DNA of 64,000 nucleotides from Chitinophagales bacterium (GTDB taxonomy: Bacteria > Bacteroidota > Bacteroidia > Chitinophagales > UBA10324): the NCBI GenBank assembly GCA_019694975.1, contig JAIBAY010000001.1, forward strand, positions 626,732 to 690,731. The letters run 5' to 3'. This document shows, piece by piece, positions 18,779 through 29,217 of this stretch (its first letter is position 1; each line of letters starts with the position of its first letter). The position numbers and the translations under genes are program-made. A model generated the notes under the pieces. It saw only the letters and a list, made by a program, of their open reading frames with translations. It searched no databases and was not told the DNA's origin.

Positions 18779-21373
18779 ATGAAGGCGTTATCGTTCCTCC
18801 TTTTCACACTATTATTTTTCGACCACTCTTTTGCCCAGGTACAGGATGATTTTACCGATGGCGATTTCACGGCCAATCCGGCATGGACCGGTGATGCAGC
18901 GAAATTCGAGATAAACACCGAACATCAACTGCATCTGAATGCTCCTGCCGTAACCGATATTGCTTATCTTTCCGTACAGAATACAAGCATCAATAACACA
19001 GAATGGCTGTTTTATGTTAAGCTTGATTTTTCTCCTTCCAACAGCAATTACCTGAAAGTTTACCTTGTGGCGGATGCGCCCGACCTGAAGCAACCGCTGA
19101 ACGGATATTTTTTGAGAATGGGTGAAGACGGAAGCAATGATGCCATCGACCTTTACCTGCAGCAGGGAACCACTACAACTTTGATCATGCCTGGCATCGA
19201 CGGTCATATGGCCGCTTCGGTGAACACCGTTGGCATAAAGGTGGTTCGTGATAATGCCGGTCATTGGGAGGTGTATTCCGATCTTACCGGTGGCACCAGC
19301 TTTTCGCTGGAAGGCACCGCTACAGACAATACTATCACATCAACGTCTTATTTCGGATTTCTTTGCACCTATACCAGTACACGGTCCGACGCATTTTATT
19401 TCGACAATATCTATGCCGGGCAGCCTGTGGTGGATGTTGATCCTCCGCTGCTTTTGCAGGCCACTGCCCTGTCATCCAATCAGCTTGATATGTTGTTTAA
19501 TGAACCTTTGGAGCAATCGTCAGCGGAAACAGCTTCCAACTATTCCGTAAACAACAGTATCGGAGTTCCTTCCTCATCGCAGCTTGACTTCAGCAATCCG
19601 GAACTGGTGCACCTCTCATTCATTAATGCGTTTCCAAATGGTATTACCTGCACCGCCACTGCCATGCATATTAAAGACCTTGCGGGAAACGAGTTGCTTT
19701 CGGCCACCGCCGATTTTGCCTACTACACGTCGCAGGCAAATGATGTTATCATCAATGAAATAATGGCGGATCCCGATCCTGTAGTCGGGTTGCCTTCCGC
19801 AGAATATACGGAGTTGTATAATCAGTCGTCGCTGCCTGTTGACCTCAGCGGCTGGACCTTCAGCGATGCCAGTTCCACACAAAACATCTCCGCTTATGTG
19901 TTACAACCCGGTGCTTATGTGATACTATGCGACGATGCCAATGCAGGCCTTTTCTCTTCTTTCGGAAATGTAGTCGCTCTTACCTCCTTTCCCAGTTTAA
20001 ATAATGATGGCGACCAACTGACGCTGAAGAATGCTTCAGGCAGCGTGATAAATTCTGTCGCGTACAGCAGTGCATGGTATGCAGATGTTGTGAAAGCCGA
20101 AGGCGGCTGGTCGCTGGAACTGATTGACCCCAACAGCCCCTGCCAGGGAAGCAATAACTGGATCGCATCCACGGATGTGAGTGGCGGGACACCTGGAAAA
20201 CAGAATGCTGTTTTTGGCGCTAATCCGGATACGACAGGCCCGCACCTTATCAGCGCCGCATTGCTGAATGCTTCCAGCATAAGATTGAATTTTAATGAAA
20301 CACTTGACAGCGCAGTGGCCTCACAAATAATCAACTACCAGGTGGATCCGGTTACGGCAGTGCTTGCTGCCGATGTCATTGCCCCCGACTTTACAACAGT
20401 GGAATTGTTATTGAATCCTGCGGCAGATTCAAATGTAGTTTACACGATCACAGTAACCGGACTTGCTGATTGTTCCGGCAATGTGATAGACAGCAATAAC
20501 ACGGCGCAGTTTGCCATTCCGGGAAAAATTACAACCGGTGATATACTGATCAATGAAGTGCTCTTCAACCCGGCTAGCGGAGGCTATGATTACCTGGAAA
20601 TCTACAATAACTCACAAAAGATAACCGACCTCAAAGAGCTGAAGGTGGCCACAACTGATGATTTCGATTCTTTGGTCAGCGTGAAAAGCATTACCACGGA
20701 AAGCAACCTGCTTTTTCCGGGACGATATATGGTGCTCACAGAAAACCCCGCGGCTGTCCGGCAATTTTACTTTGCTGAAAATCCGGATTGGTTCATCGAA
20801 ATGGATCTGCCATCTTTCAATGATGATGAAGGCGTGATCGTATTGGTAAACACAGATGGCACACGGATCGATCAGCTGCATTATTTTGATTCCTGGCAGT
20901 TTCCATTGATTGATAATGTGGAAGGGGTGTCGCTCGAACGTATCTATTTCAGTTCACCAACGCAGGATTCTCTCAACTGGCACTCAGCAGCATCAACGGT
21001 TGGTTTTGGTACGCCGACCTATAAAAACTCGCAGTACATGCAGCCCGGAATTGGTGATGAGATTACGGTTTCACCGCAGGCATTTTCTCCTGATCAGGAT
21101 GGGTTCAATGATGTATTGTCAATCGCCTATCAATTTGATCAGCCGGGCTACACGGCCAACGTTCGCATCTTTGATGATAAAGGAAGGCAGGTGAACGACC
21201 TGGTGCACAATGCCTTGTTGCCGCAGTCAGGATCCTTTACCTGGGACGGCTTAACCGATAAGAATGAAAGAGCCTCCATCGGCATATACATCATTTACCT
21301 CGAAATCTTTAAGTTGGATGGCACAGTGAAACATTATAAGAAAGCCTGTGTACTGGCTGCCAAAAAAAGTTAA
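18779..21373 (+). CDS. Large secreted lamin-tail-domain protein with type B (CHU_C-like) sorting domain
   Basis: 864 residues. A signal peptide (MKALSFLLFTLLFFDHSFAQ) is followed by a jelly-roll-like domain (DDFTDGDFTANPAWTGD), Ig-like repeats that start LLQATALSSNQLDMLFNEPL and again LISAALLNASSIRLNFNE, and two lamin-tail folds (VIINEIMADPDP, ILINEVLFNPASGGYDYLEIYN). The C-terminus is a gliding-motility-type FlgD-like domain (FSPDQDGFNDVL, FTWDGLTDKN, IGIYIIYLE), the type B signal for T9SS export. Proteins of this build are surface or released adhesins and nucleases; no nuclease site is visible here, so an adhesive role is more likely. Confidence 0.88.
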   Translation: MKALSFLLFTLLFFDHSFAQVQDDFTDGDFTANPAWTGDAAKFEINTEHQLHLNAPAVTDIAYLSVQNTSINNTEWLFYVKLDFSPSNSNYLKVYLVADAPDLKQPLNGYFLRMGEDGSNDAIDLYLQQGTTTTLIMPGIDGHMAASVNTVGIKVVRDNAGHWEVYSDLTGGTSFSLEGTATDNTITSTSYFGFLCTYTSTRSDAFYFDNIYAGQPVVDVDPPLLLQATALSSNQLDMLFNEPLEQSSAETASNYSVNNSIGVPSSSQLDFSNPELVHLSFINAFPNGITCTATAMHIKDLAGNELLSATADFAYYTSQANDVIINEIMADPDPVVGLPSAEYTELYNQSSLPVDLSGWTFSDASSTQNISAYVLQPGAYVILCDDANAGLFSSFGNVVALTSFPSLNNDGDQLTLKNASGSVINSVAYSSAWYADVVKAEGGWSLELIDPNSPCQGSNNWIASTDVSGGTPGKQNAVFGANPDTTGPHLISAALLNASSIRLNFNETLDSAVASQIINYQVDPVTAVLAADVIAPDFTTVELLLNPAADSNVVYTITVTGLADCSGNVIDSNNTAQFAIPGKITTGDILINEVLFNPASGGYDYLEIYNNSQKITDLKELKVATTDDFDSLVSVKSITTESNLLFPGRYMVLTENPAAVRQFYFAENPDWFIEMDLPSFNDDEGVIVLVNTDGTRIDQLHYFDSWQFPLIDNVEGVSLERIYFSSPTQDSLNWHSAASTVGFGTPTYKNSQYMQPGIGDEITVSPQAFSPDQDGFNDVLSIAYQFDQPGYTANVRIFDDKGRQVNDLVHNALLPQSGSFTWDGLTDKNERASIGIYIIYLEIFKLDGTVKHYKKACVLAAKKS

Positions 21374-21469
21374 GGCCCGAAGCCTCCGGCACATCGCACC
21401 GCGAAAAATATTTAAACTTTTTTCTATCTAATTACGTAAACCTGTACAAACAACTTATTCCGCTTTAAA

Positions 21470-22366
21470 TTGTCTCACACACTGCTCCTGGTTGACGATG
21501 ATGTCACCTTCTCCAACGTCATCAAACTCTCACTTGAAAAGGAAGGGTACAAGGTACATGCTGCGCACCATGCCACCGAAGCGATGCAATACCTGAACAA
21601 GCATCCGCACGATATACAGGTGATGCTGCTGGATTGGAGCATGCCTGATATATCAGGTATTGAGTTATTGCGGAGCATGAAACAAAACAAGAACTATGAA
21701 GACATACAGGTGATCATGCAAACCGTACTCGGAAGTGCTGATGACATCAGGCAGGGCATTGATGCAGGCGCCTTCTTCTACCTCGTTAAACCCGTAAAGA
21801 AGAACCTGCTGATCTCCACGATCAATGCTGCTATCCTCGATTTTGAAAGGAAGAAAGCACTGCTCAAAAAACTGTCGGAAAGCGAACGGGCGCTGCACAA
21901 CCTGTACGAAGGCACGTTTCATTTTCAAACGGTGGCGGAAGGCGATAACCTCGCTGTACTGATCGCCAATGAATGCCCGCAACCGGAGGAAGCCGTTTAT
22001 ATCTCAGAATTGCTGGCCAATGCCGTGGAACATGGAAATGCCGGACTCACTTATGACGAAAAAACAAAACTGATCAGCAAAAATCAGTTGGCTGCAGAAG
22101 TAGAACGCCGGCTGTCACTGCCGGAAAACCGGAATAAGTTCGTATCCGTCACACTGAAAAGATCAGACGAATACTTTTCCATTATGATAGAAGATATGGG
22201 CAAGGGATTTAACTTCAGCAAATACCTGCAGTTTGAGGATGACCGCATCTTTGATAATCACGGTCGTGGCATTGCCATTCTCAATTCATTGTTTCCGGTT
22301 CAGTTCAAGGAAAGAGGAAACAAGGTGATGGTGAAGATTCCCTTGGGAGGCCCTGCAAAACTGTAA
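21470..22366 (+). CDS. Response-regulator receiver fused to an RsbW-like HATPase domain
   Basis: 298 residues. The start is TTG at 21470: no ATG lies nearby in frame, and SHTLLLVDDD gives the receiver domain from its first strand. The receiver has the acidic pocket at residues 9-11, phospho-acceptor Asp55 (LLDWSMP), Thr85 and Lys107 (LVKPVK), so it looks fully active. After a helical linker comes an HATPase fold with N-box YISELLANAVEHGN (177-190), EDMGKGF (241-247) and HGRGIAI (264-270). The ELxxNAxxHG form is that of anti-sigma kinases and serine kinases rather than a sensor histidine kinase; there is no HisKA phospho-acceptor helix. It probably binds or phosphorylates a partner under control of phosphorylation, but no partner gene is adjacent. 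Confidence 0.85.
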   Translation: MSHTLLLVDDDVTFSNVIKLSLEKEGYKVHAAHHATEAMQYLNKHPHDIQVMLLDWSMPDISGIELLRSMKQNKNYEDIQVIMQTVLGSADDIRQGIDAGAFFYLVKPVKKNLLISTINAAILDFERKKALLKKLSESERALHNLYEGTFHFQTVAEGDNLAVLIANECPQPEEAVYISELLANAVEHGNAGLTYDEKTKLISKNQLAAEVERRLSLPENRNKFVSVTLKRSDEYFSIMIEDMGKGFNFSKYLQFEDDRIFDNHGRGIAILNSLFPVQFKERGNKVMVKIPLGGPAKL

Positions 22367-22512
22367 AGATTTTTCTTGCTTACCTCCCGTATCATCGCCG
22401 TCCAGCATTCATCTGCCTTCCGCGCATTGTCTACGCTGGTCAAAGTAACTTAATCTCAATTCTTACAATCCTTTCTGCATTCAGGTCAAAAGGATATTTT
22501 TGAGCATTCGTC

Positions 22513-23997
22513 ATGCGCACTCATCACCTTTCTTTTGGCACTGTAATAGTTTTCAGCGTGTTGCTGTTCGCAGCCTGTAAAAGTTCACTGGAAGGCAACC
22601 TGTTGCCTGATACACCTCCCGAGACCTTTACGATTGTAGATACCATTATCCGCAATGGCGACGATCGTTTCAACTCGCAGGTGGAAATACACTGGTGGGC
22701 AGATGATCCTGATGGCTACATTGCCGGATATGAATATACCTTCGACAGTATTATTGATGAAGATCACAGCTGGCATTTTACTACCCGGCAGGATAGTATT
22801 TTCCTGCTGGCTACGCCTCCGGGCGAAGATACCCTCGATTTTAATTTCCGTGTCCGTGCCATTGACAACCTCGGCATAAAAGATCCGACTCCGGCTACAT
22901 TAGTGTACCCGGTAAAGAACTCTCCTCCTGCCGTCAAATTTGTTCCGGCTGCCAATAACCCGACAGTCACCTTTCCGGTGATCCGTTTCTATTGGGAAGG
23001 AACTGATCCCGATGGATTCGAAAACCTGCATCATTATGAATGTTGCTGGAATGATACAACGTCGCTTCCTTACACTATCGAAATTTCTGCTACAGGTGCT
23101 GTGTTTGAAGCGAATGACCTGTCATCAGACTTCCCGCTTTGCAGGGTTTACCTCAACAACAATGGCGACCCGCAGCAAGAGTTGATGAATGGCATGGCGC
23201 TCAACGACACTAATGTGTTCTACATACGTGCCGTTGATAATGCGCTGGCGGTATCTCCATTTGTTGCTTCCTACAAAGTGTATGTAAAAAAACCGGTGAG
23301 TTCCATCTTGCTCGTTGATGGCTACACATCGGGAACAGCGGCCGTTGAAAGTTTCTTCACACAGCAACTCGCCTCCGCCGGATTCCCGACGGCAGATACG
23401 ATGCAGATTTTCCAGCAAGCCAACGGCGCCTATACACAGCTGTCAGCCGATAATATTTCTCAATCGAAATTGTTCGCCCTCTTTAACACCATCATCTGGT
23501 TCAGCAATGATGCTGTTAACTCACTGTCACTCGGTCAGCGCACGCTCAACGATTTCTTCAATAATAATGGTAAGCTACTGATGTCAGTTTATGTTTCTTC
23601 CTTGTTTGATGAACAATCAGACTTCCTTGATTTTACTCCGGTGCAGTCATTCGTCGTACCGGCTGATACCACCTTACTGCTGACCGACACTTCTTCCATC
23701 ATTCACCTGGCAGCAGGTTACAGCGACCTGAGAAGCGCTTCCTTCCTTGGCGTGGTGCGGCCTTTCCATCTTGCAGTGGGAGCCACAGCATTGTATGATG
23801 CAAACCTGATAGCAAAAGACAACAATACGCTTGCGCTCTCTGACTGGACGGGCATCTCCACCGTCATGGCCAAAAAATATGATGGCGCCGGCCATACCAA
23901 TTTTGTTATCTCCACGCTGGAATTGCAAAAGCTGGACGGGCTGGGCAACATGCATACATTTTTTGAACAGGTACTGATCAACGAATTCGGCCTGTAA
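22513..23997 (+). CDS. Lipoprotein with fibronectin-like repeats and a Rossmann-like C-terminal half
   Basis: The 494-residue product starts with a lipoprotein signal (SFGTVIVFSVLLFAAC, lipobox FAAC). Residues of about 40-250 contain two repeats with WWADDPDGYIAGYEY and YWEGTDPDGFENLHHYE, the pattern of fibronectin/cadherin-like modules in bacterial surface proteins. From SSILLVDGYTSGTAA onward the sequence looks like an alpha/beta fold related to class I glutamine-amidotransferase-like domains, without a visible catalytic triad. Function unknown. It stops five bases before purN and probably shares its transcript. Confidence 0.75.
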   Translation: MRTHHLSFGTVIVFSVLLFAACKSSLEGNLLPDTPPETFTIVDTIIRNGDDRFNSQVEIHWWADDPDGYIAGYEYTFDSIIDEDHSWHFTTRQDSIFLLATPPGEDTLDFNFRVRAIDNLGIKDPTPATLVYPVKNSPPAVKFVPAANNPTVTFPVIRFYWEGTDPDGFENLHHYECCWNDTTSLPYTIEISATGAVFEANDLSSDFPLCRVYLNNNGDPQQELMNGMALNDTNVFYIRAVDNALAVSPFVASYKVYVKKPVSSILLVDGYTSGTAAVESFFTQQLASAGFPTADTMQIFQQANGAYTQLSADNISQSKLFALFNTIIWFSNDAVNSLSLGQRTLNDFFNNNGKLLMSVYVSSLFDEQSDFLDFTPVQSFVVPADTTLLLTDTSSIIHLAAGYSDLRSASFLGVVRPFHLAVGATALYDANLIAKDNNTLALSDWTGISTVMAKKYDGAGHTNFVISTLELQKLDGLGNMHTFFEQVLINEFGL

Positions 23998-24002
23998 CAG
24001 CT

Positions 24003-24569
24003 ATGAAACGCATCACCATCTTTGCTTCAGGCACAGGCACCAATGCAAGGGCCATACTCCAGCACTTCCGCCATAATCCGCAGGTTAAAGTGGAAGCCAT
24101 CATCTGCAACAAGCCTAAGGCAAAAGTGATCAGTGTTGCACAGGAATTCCAGGTTCCCTACTACCTCATAACAAGACAAGATCTTTATGAAACGAGTCAT
24201 GTGCTGGATTTATTAAAAAGTTCTGCAACGGATCTTGTGGTGCTGGCAGGATTTCTCTGGCTGATCCCGGAAAACTTATTGCAGGCATTCCCAAGGCGCA
24301 TAATCAACATTCACCCTGCCCTGCTTCCTTCACACGGCGGACCAGGAATGTATGGCAGCAAAGTACATGAAGCTGTTTTACAGGCGAATGAAAAAGAAAC
24401 CGGCATCACGATACATTACCTCAATGATAAGTATGATGAGGGAGAAATTATACTGCAACAACGCACAGCAGTTGATGCAACTGACACGGCGGAAACCATT
24501 GCAGCCAAAGTACATGCATTGGAACATGAATGGTATCCGAAAGTGATAGAAGATTTGCTGCTTCATTAA
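24003..24569 (+). CDS. purN: Phosphoribosylglycinamide formyltransferase
   Basis: 188 residues, the usual length. It has the N-terminal IFASGTGTNARAIL phosphate-binding motif, NIHPALLPSHGG with the catalytic Asn and His, and the conserved Asp in HYLNDKYDEGEII. It transfers the formyl group from 10-formyl-tetrahydrofolate to GAR in step 3 of purine synthesis. It starts five bases after the stop of the preceding lipoprotein gene. Another purine gene, the long amidophosphoribosyltransferase form, lies at 55903-57783. Confidence 0.95.
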   Translation: MKRITIFASGTGTNARAILQHFRHNPQVKVEAIICNKPKAKVISVAQEFQVPYYLITRQDLYETSHVLDLLKSSATDLVVLAGFLWLIPENLLQAFPRRIINIHPALLPSHGGPGMYGSKVHEAVLQANEKETGITIHYLNDKYDEGEIILQQRTAVDATDTAETIAAKVHALEHEWYPKVIEDLLLH

Positions 24570-24818
24570 CCGGTCGTTGCCATCCGTCAGTATTGCTGCT
24601 GCAGGAAATCAATCATCCGCAAGTTATTTGGTCATGAAATCAGTTTTCGAAACGGATTTCACTATCCGTCTAAAGGAACGAAAATGCTGAATCTGTCAAG
24701 GAAGCCGTTCTCAATACATGCTGAAATCTAATGTTGCTTTCAGGTTTACATCATATGCATGTCGCATTGGCTGATCCGGAAAACCGTTAATCACATTGCA
24801 TGCTCAAACAGCGACTGG

Positions 24819-24848
24819 TTGTATTTAACACTTCATCATGTATATTTG
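24819..24848 (+). promoter_or_regulatory. Bacteroidota promoter for the methionine synthase operon
   Basis: TTG at 24819-24821, a 19-base spacer, then TATATTTG at 24841-24848, an exact match to the TTG-N19-TAnnTTTG consensus of the phylum's main sigma factor. Transcription would begin about 6 bases downstream, exactly at the first helix of the SAM riboswitch. Confidence 0.8.
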
Positions 24849-24853
24849 CCCCG

Positions 24854-24954
24854 CTTATCAAGAAAGACGGAGGGAATAGGCCCTGCGATGTCTTGGCAAC
24901 CCATCCCGGTGGGTGCTAATTCCTAATCCCGGCTGCAGCAGGGATGAAGATAAG
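24854..24954 (+). promoter_or_regulatory. SAM-I (S-box) riboswitch
   Basis: P1 is formed by CTTATC (24854-24859) and GATAAG (24949-24954). Between them lie the conserved S-box blocks GGAGGGA and GGCCC, then TTGGCAACC, then GGTGCTAATTCC, in the right order. SAM binding closes P1 and should lower expression of the downstream methionine synthase genes. The expression platform is unclear: CGGTTTAACCG at about 24960-24970 followed by ATTTTT could be a weak terminator, but the stem is only five pairs. Confidence 0.93.
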
Positions 24955-25072
24955 ATCAGCGGTTTAACCGACGATTTTTCCTGGTAAGTATTATGCAATG
25001 AAGAAAGGCGGTGCAATAAACTGTACCGCATAAATCATTTTTCAGACTTATTCAACAAAGAAATTACTTACC

Positions 25073-26077
25073 ATGGAAATAAAAGCTATTCTCAATGAAA
25101 GAATCATGATCCTGGATGGCGCAATGGGCACTATGATTCAACGCTATCAGCTGCAGGAAGCTGATTACCGTGGCAACCGGTTTAAAGATTACGAGGCTGA
25201 TCTGAAAGGCAACAACGACCTGTTAAGCATTACACAACCATCGGTTATACGCGAAATTCATGAAGCCTACCTCGAAGCAGGTGCCGATATCATTGAGACC
25301 AATACATTCAATGCTCAAAAAATCTCACTCGCCGATTATAAGATGGAGACATTGGCATATGAAATAAACTTTGAGTCGGCGAAAATTGCCAAAGCTGCTG
25401 CCGAAAAATTTTCACAGCTCACGCCCGGCAAACCGCGTTTTGTTGCCGGTGCACTCGGACCCACCAATAAAACTGCTTCGCTTTCACCGGATGTGAATGA
25501 TCCCGGCTTTCGTGCAGTTACTTTTGATCAGCTGGTGGATGCCTACACCGAACAGGTACGCGGGCTGATGGATGGCGGTGTCGACCTGCTGTTGGTGGAA
25601 ACTATTTTCGATACCCTGAATGCCAAGGCAGCATTGTTTGCCATCTATGAAAATTTCGATTCAGTCAACCGGCAGTTACCGGTCATGATTTCAGGTACCA
25701 TTACCGATCAAAGCGGCAGAACACTGTCCGGTCAGACACCAGAGGCATTCTGGAACTCAGTCGCACATGCCGAACCATTGTCGGTGGGCCTCAACTGTGC
25801 ACTCGGTGCTGAATTGATGCGGCCTTACATCGAAGAGTTGTCGAATGTTGCCACCTGTTTTATCAGCTGCTATCCGAACGCTGGACTCCCCAATCAGTTT
25901 GGCGCCTACGATGAATCACCCCTGCACATGGCAGGCGTGATGCGTCAGTTTGCCGTAAGCGGTTTTCTGAACATCGCAGGTGGCTGCTGTGGTACTACCC
26001 CTGAACATGTCAAAGCAATTGCTGCGGCTTTACAGGATTTGGCGCCGAGAAAAGTGCCTCAGCTTGAGCATGCATAA
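25073..26077 (+). CDS. metH: Methionine synthase, homocysteine-binding half
   Basis: 334 residues, equal to the N-terminal barrel of B12-dependent methionine synthase. It shows the [12 protein letters not shown] start, [12 protein letters not shown], the zinc ligand Cys in GLNCALGA and the paired Cys in [10 protein letters not shown]. It activates homocysteine on zinc for methylation. The rest of the enzyme is encoded as a separate protein at 26340-29081, a split I know to be usual in Bacteroidota. Both genes should be under control of the SAM riboswitch 118 bases upstream of this start. Confidence 0.95.
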   Translation: MEIKAILNERIMILDGAMGTMIQRYQLQEADYRGNRFKDYEADLKGNNDLLSITQPSVIREIHEAYLEAGADIIETNTFNAQKISLADYKMETLAYEINFESAKIAKAAAEKFSQLTPGKPRFVAGALGPTNKTASLSPDVNDPGFRAVTFDQLVDAYTEQVRGLMDGGVDLLLVETIFDTLNAKAALFAIYENFDSVNRQLPVMISGTITDQSGRTLSGQTPEAFWNSVAHAEPLSVGLNCALGAELMRPYIEELSNVATCFISCYPNAGLPNQFGAYDESPLHMAGVMRQFAVSGFLNIAGGCCGTTPEHVKAIAAALQDLAPRKVPQLEHA

Positions 26078-26339
26078 ATAATTGAATCCCGGCTATTGGA
26101 AATTTTCTCATCACAGAAATATTGTACCTCGTGCCGGCTAAAAATCCTGAACTATTTCCTCATGAACAAAGACTCTTTCAACGGCAAAAGTATTGATGAT
26201 GTTGGAACAATTTTTTTGCATCTGCTTTCAAATGCATGTAAATACAAGTTGTCATTGCGGAATATGAAAGATCGTTGCTTTCATACAGCAGCGATATTAT
26301 CGTATTTAACCATGCAGTAAAAAGCCGTTCATACAATCC
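26078..26339 (+). other. 262-base gap between the two metH genes
   Basis: No recognisable gene. A short open frame (26096-26320, TTG start) would encode 74 residues with no family features, and codon use gives no support for it. I see no promoter consensus or terminator, so the two metH halves may share one transcript. Confidence 0.5.
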
Positions 26340-29081
26340 ATGACCACTCATACCATAAAACCATACCTGAGACTTAGCGGGCTTGAGCCACTCACGCTTA
26401 CACCTGAAACTAATTTCGTCAATATCGGTGAACGCACCAACATCACCGGCTCGAAAGAATTTTCCCGGCTGATCCTGGCCGGAAATTATGAAGCCGCCGT
26501 CGCTGTTGCGCGGCAACAGGTTGAAAACGGCGCACAGATTATTGATGTGAATATGGATGAAGGCATGCTTGATGGCAAAGCCGCCATGGTGAAATTCCTG
26601 AACCTGCTTGCTGCGGAACCGGATATCTCAAAAGTTCCCGTGATGATTGACTCATCAAAATGGGAAATTATAGAAGCGGGGCTGAAATGCCTGCAGGGAA
26701 AAGGCATCGTGAATTCAATTTCTTTAAAAGAAGGTGAAACAGGTTTTCTCCGGCAGGCCACAAAAATAAAACGTTATGGTGCCGCAGTGGTGGTAATGTG
26801 TTTCGATGAAAAGGGGCAGGCTGATACTTTTGAAAGAAAAATCGAGATCGCTAAAAGGTCATATGACCTGCTTACTAAAAACATACATTTTCCTCCGCAG
26901 GATATCATTATTGATCCAAACATTCTGGCCATTGCCACCGGCATGGAAGAGCATAACAGTTATGCAGTGCACTACCTGCGCGCCACGAAATGGATTAAAG
27001 AAAACCTCCCGCATGCCAGCGTGAGTGGTGGCGTAAGCAACCTTTCTTTTTCATTCCGCGGCAACAATACCGTGCGTGAAGCCATGCACACCGCTTTCCT
27101 CTATCATGCCATCAAAGCGGGAATGGACATGGGCATCGTGAATGCAGGCATGATCAGTGTCTATGATGAAATTCCAAAGGACCTGCTCACGCTGGTGGAA
27201 GATGTGATCCTCAACCGGCGCGCTGATGCCACCGAACGGCTCGTGGCTTTTGCCGATACGGTAAGGTCAAAAGGCAAAAAAGCGGCGGAGGAAGATGCAT
27301 GGCGCAAACTTCCTGTGCAGGAGCGGCTGAAGCATGCGCTTGTTAAGGGCATCACTGAATTTATTGATCAGGACACCGAAGAAGCACGTTTGCTGTACAA
27401 GGCACCCATCGAAGTGATTGAAGGTCCGCTGATGGAAGGCATGAACATCGTAGGCGACCTTTTCGGCTCCGGTAAAATGTTTCTGCCACAGGTGGTGAAG
27501 AGTGCCCGCGTCATGAAAAAATCTGTAGCGCTCCTCACACCTTATATTGAAGCCGCGAAAACGGCAGGCAGCTCAAAAAATGCGGGAAAGATTTTACTCG
27601 CCACGGTGAAAGGAGATGTTCATGATATCGGAAAAAATATTGTTGGTGTTGTGCTCGCCTGTAACAACTATGAGATCATTGATCTTGGCGTGATGGTGCC
27701 GGCGGAAAAAATTCTTGATACGGCCAAAAAAGAAAATGTAGACATTATCGGATTAAGCGGACTGATTACTCCGTCGCTGGATGAGATGGTTCATGTAGCA
27801 GGTGAACTGCAACGGCTTGGCTACTCAATACCGTTGCTCATCGGCGGTGCCACCACATCGCGCATACATGCCGCCGTAAAGATCGCACCGGCATATGCTG
27901 CTGATACGATTCATGTGGTAGACGCTTCAAGAAGTGTTACGGTAGCCGGCAGCCTCATGGGCAAGGAAACGAAGCAGTCATTTTCGCAAAAGATAAAAGA
28001 GGAATACCGCGAACTGCGGGAGCAATATGCAGGCCGCAGGCAAGACAAAAAATATGTTCCGCTCGCCTTTGCCCGCAGCAACAAAATAAAAATCAACTGG
28101 GAAAATTACGTGCCGCCACAGCCTTCCTTTACCGGCATAAAAACCTTAACAGCGTATCCGTTGGAGGAAATAAGAAAAAATATTGACTGGACGCCATTCT
28201 TTCAGACATGGGAATTGTACGGCAAATACCCTGCTATACTCAGCGATGAAAAAGTGGGAGCAGAAGCGAGGAAGCTGTTGGAGGATGCCAACACTTTGCT
28301 TGATGAAGTGGTAAGCAGGCAGCTGCTCACGGCGAATGCCGTCATTGGATTTTTCCCGGCTGCAGCCATTCATGATGATGATATTGAGATCAGCATGCCG
28401 CAGCATCATCAGCCTTCAACCGGCTCCGCGGCTGTCAATGACATGCACATGACCTTTCATTTCCTGCGGCAGCAAAATGAGAAGGCAATTTCACAACGTT
28501 ATTATTCACTCGCAGATTTTATACTGCCGAAAAAACACGCAAAAACCTTAGCTCCTTGCGTACACGACCACCTTGGCTTTTTCGCTGTTACTGCAGGCAT
28601 TGGCATTGAGTCTTTAATTGAACGGTTCGAACAGTCACATGATGACTATAATGCCATCATGATCAAAGCCCTTGCCGACCGGCTGGCGGAAGCATTCGCG
28701 GAAACCTTGCATCAAATGGTGCGGAAGGAATACTGGGCATATGCACCGGCGGAAAACTTATCACCGCAACAGTTAATTGAAGAAGCCTATTCCGGGATAC
28801 GCCCTGCTCCGGGCTACCCGGCCTGCCCTGATCATACAGAAAAGAAAAAGATATTTGAACTGCTGCAGGTGGAAAAAAATACGGGCATCCGCCTCACAGA
28901 AAATTACGCCATGTATCCCGCTTCCTCCGTTTGCGGATTTTATTTCTCGCATCCGGATTCAAAATATTTTGGTGTCGGAAAAATTACACGGGAGCAGGCG
29001 GAGGATTATGCCAAACGCAAGGCAATGACGTTGGAAGAAACAGAAAAGTGGTTATCGCCTAACCTCTCTTACCGGCTTTAA
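26340..29081 (+). CDS. metH: Methionine synthase, folate/cobalamin/reactivation half
   Basis: 913 residues in the domain order of MetH without its first barrel. A pterin-binding barrel ([24 protein letters not shown]-like [18 protein letters not shown]) is followed by the helical cap, the cobalamin Rossmann domain with the axial ligand His428 in [22 protein letters not shown], and a C-terminal AdoMet-dependent reactivation domain with [12 protein letters not shown]. It passes the methyl group from methyl-tetrahydrofolate through cobalamin to homocysteine held by the partner protein encoded upstream. Confidence 0.95.
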   Translation: MTTHTIKPYLRLSGLEPLTLTPETNFVNIGERTNITGSKEFSRLILAGNYEAAVAVARQQVENGAQIIDVNMDEGMLDGKAAMVKFLNLLAAEPDISKVPVMIDSSKWEIIEAGLKCLQGKGIVNSISLKEGETGFLRQATKIKRYGAAVVVMCFDEKGQADTFERKIEIAKRSYDLLTKNIHFPPQDIIIDPNILAIATGMEEHNSYAVHYLRATKWIKENLPHASVSGGVSNLSFSFRGNNTVREAMHTAFLYHAIKAGMDMGIVNAGMISVYDEIPKDLLTLVEDVILNRRADATERLVAFADTVRSKGKKAAEEDAWRKLPVQERLKHALVKGITEFIDQDTEEARLLYKAPIEVIEGPLMEGMNIVGDLFGSGKMFLPQVVKSARVMKKSVALLTPYIEAAKTAGSSKNAGKILLATVKGDVHDIGKNIVGVVLACNNYEIIDLGVMVPAEKILDTAKKENVDIIGLSGLITPSLDEMVHVAGELQRLGYSIPLLIGGATTSRIHAAVKIAPAYAADTIHVVDASRSVTVAGSLMGKETKQSFSQKIKEEYRELREQYAGRRQDKKYVPLAFARSNKIKINWENYVPPQPSFTGIKTLTAYPLEEIRKNIDWTPFFQTWELYGKYPAILSDEKVGAEARKLLEDANTLLDEVVSRQLLTANAVIGFFPAAAIHDDDIEISMPQHHQPSTGSAAVNDMHMTFHFLRQQNEKAISQRYYSLADFILPKKHAKTLAPCVHDHLGFFAVTAGIGIESLIERFEQSHDDYNAIMIKALADRLAEAFAETLHQMVRKEYWAYAPAENLSPQQLIEEAYSGIRPAPGYPACPDHTEKKKIFELLQVEKNTGIRLTENYAMYPASSVCGFYFSHPDSKYFGVGKITREQAEDYAKRKAMTLEETEKWLSPNLSYRL

Positions 29082-29217
29082 TTTTTTTTATCTGCCCGTT
29101 CCCTGCTACATCGCTATCTGACCATGTTATCCGGTGAACAGCTTTACTTATTACATGGCATTGTTCCCCTGCCTTTCAAAATATTTTAGTCTAAATTTAC
29201 TGCCCTTAAATGCCACC

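Noticed and set aside
24960-24980. CGGTTTAACCG followed by ATTTTT as riboswitch terminator
   Set aside because: The stem has only five pairs around one base, too weak to call; mentioned only as a possibility in the riboswitch entry.
26096-26320. 74-codon frame in the gap between the metH genes
   Set aside because: TTG start, no recognisable features, and it fits no known gene in this position.
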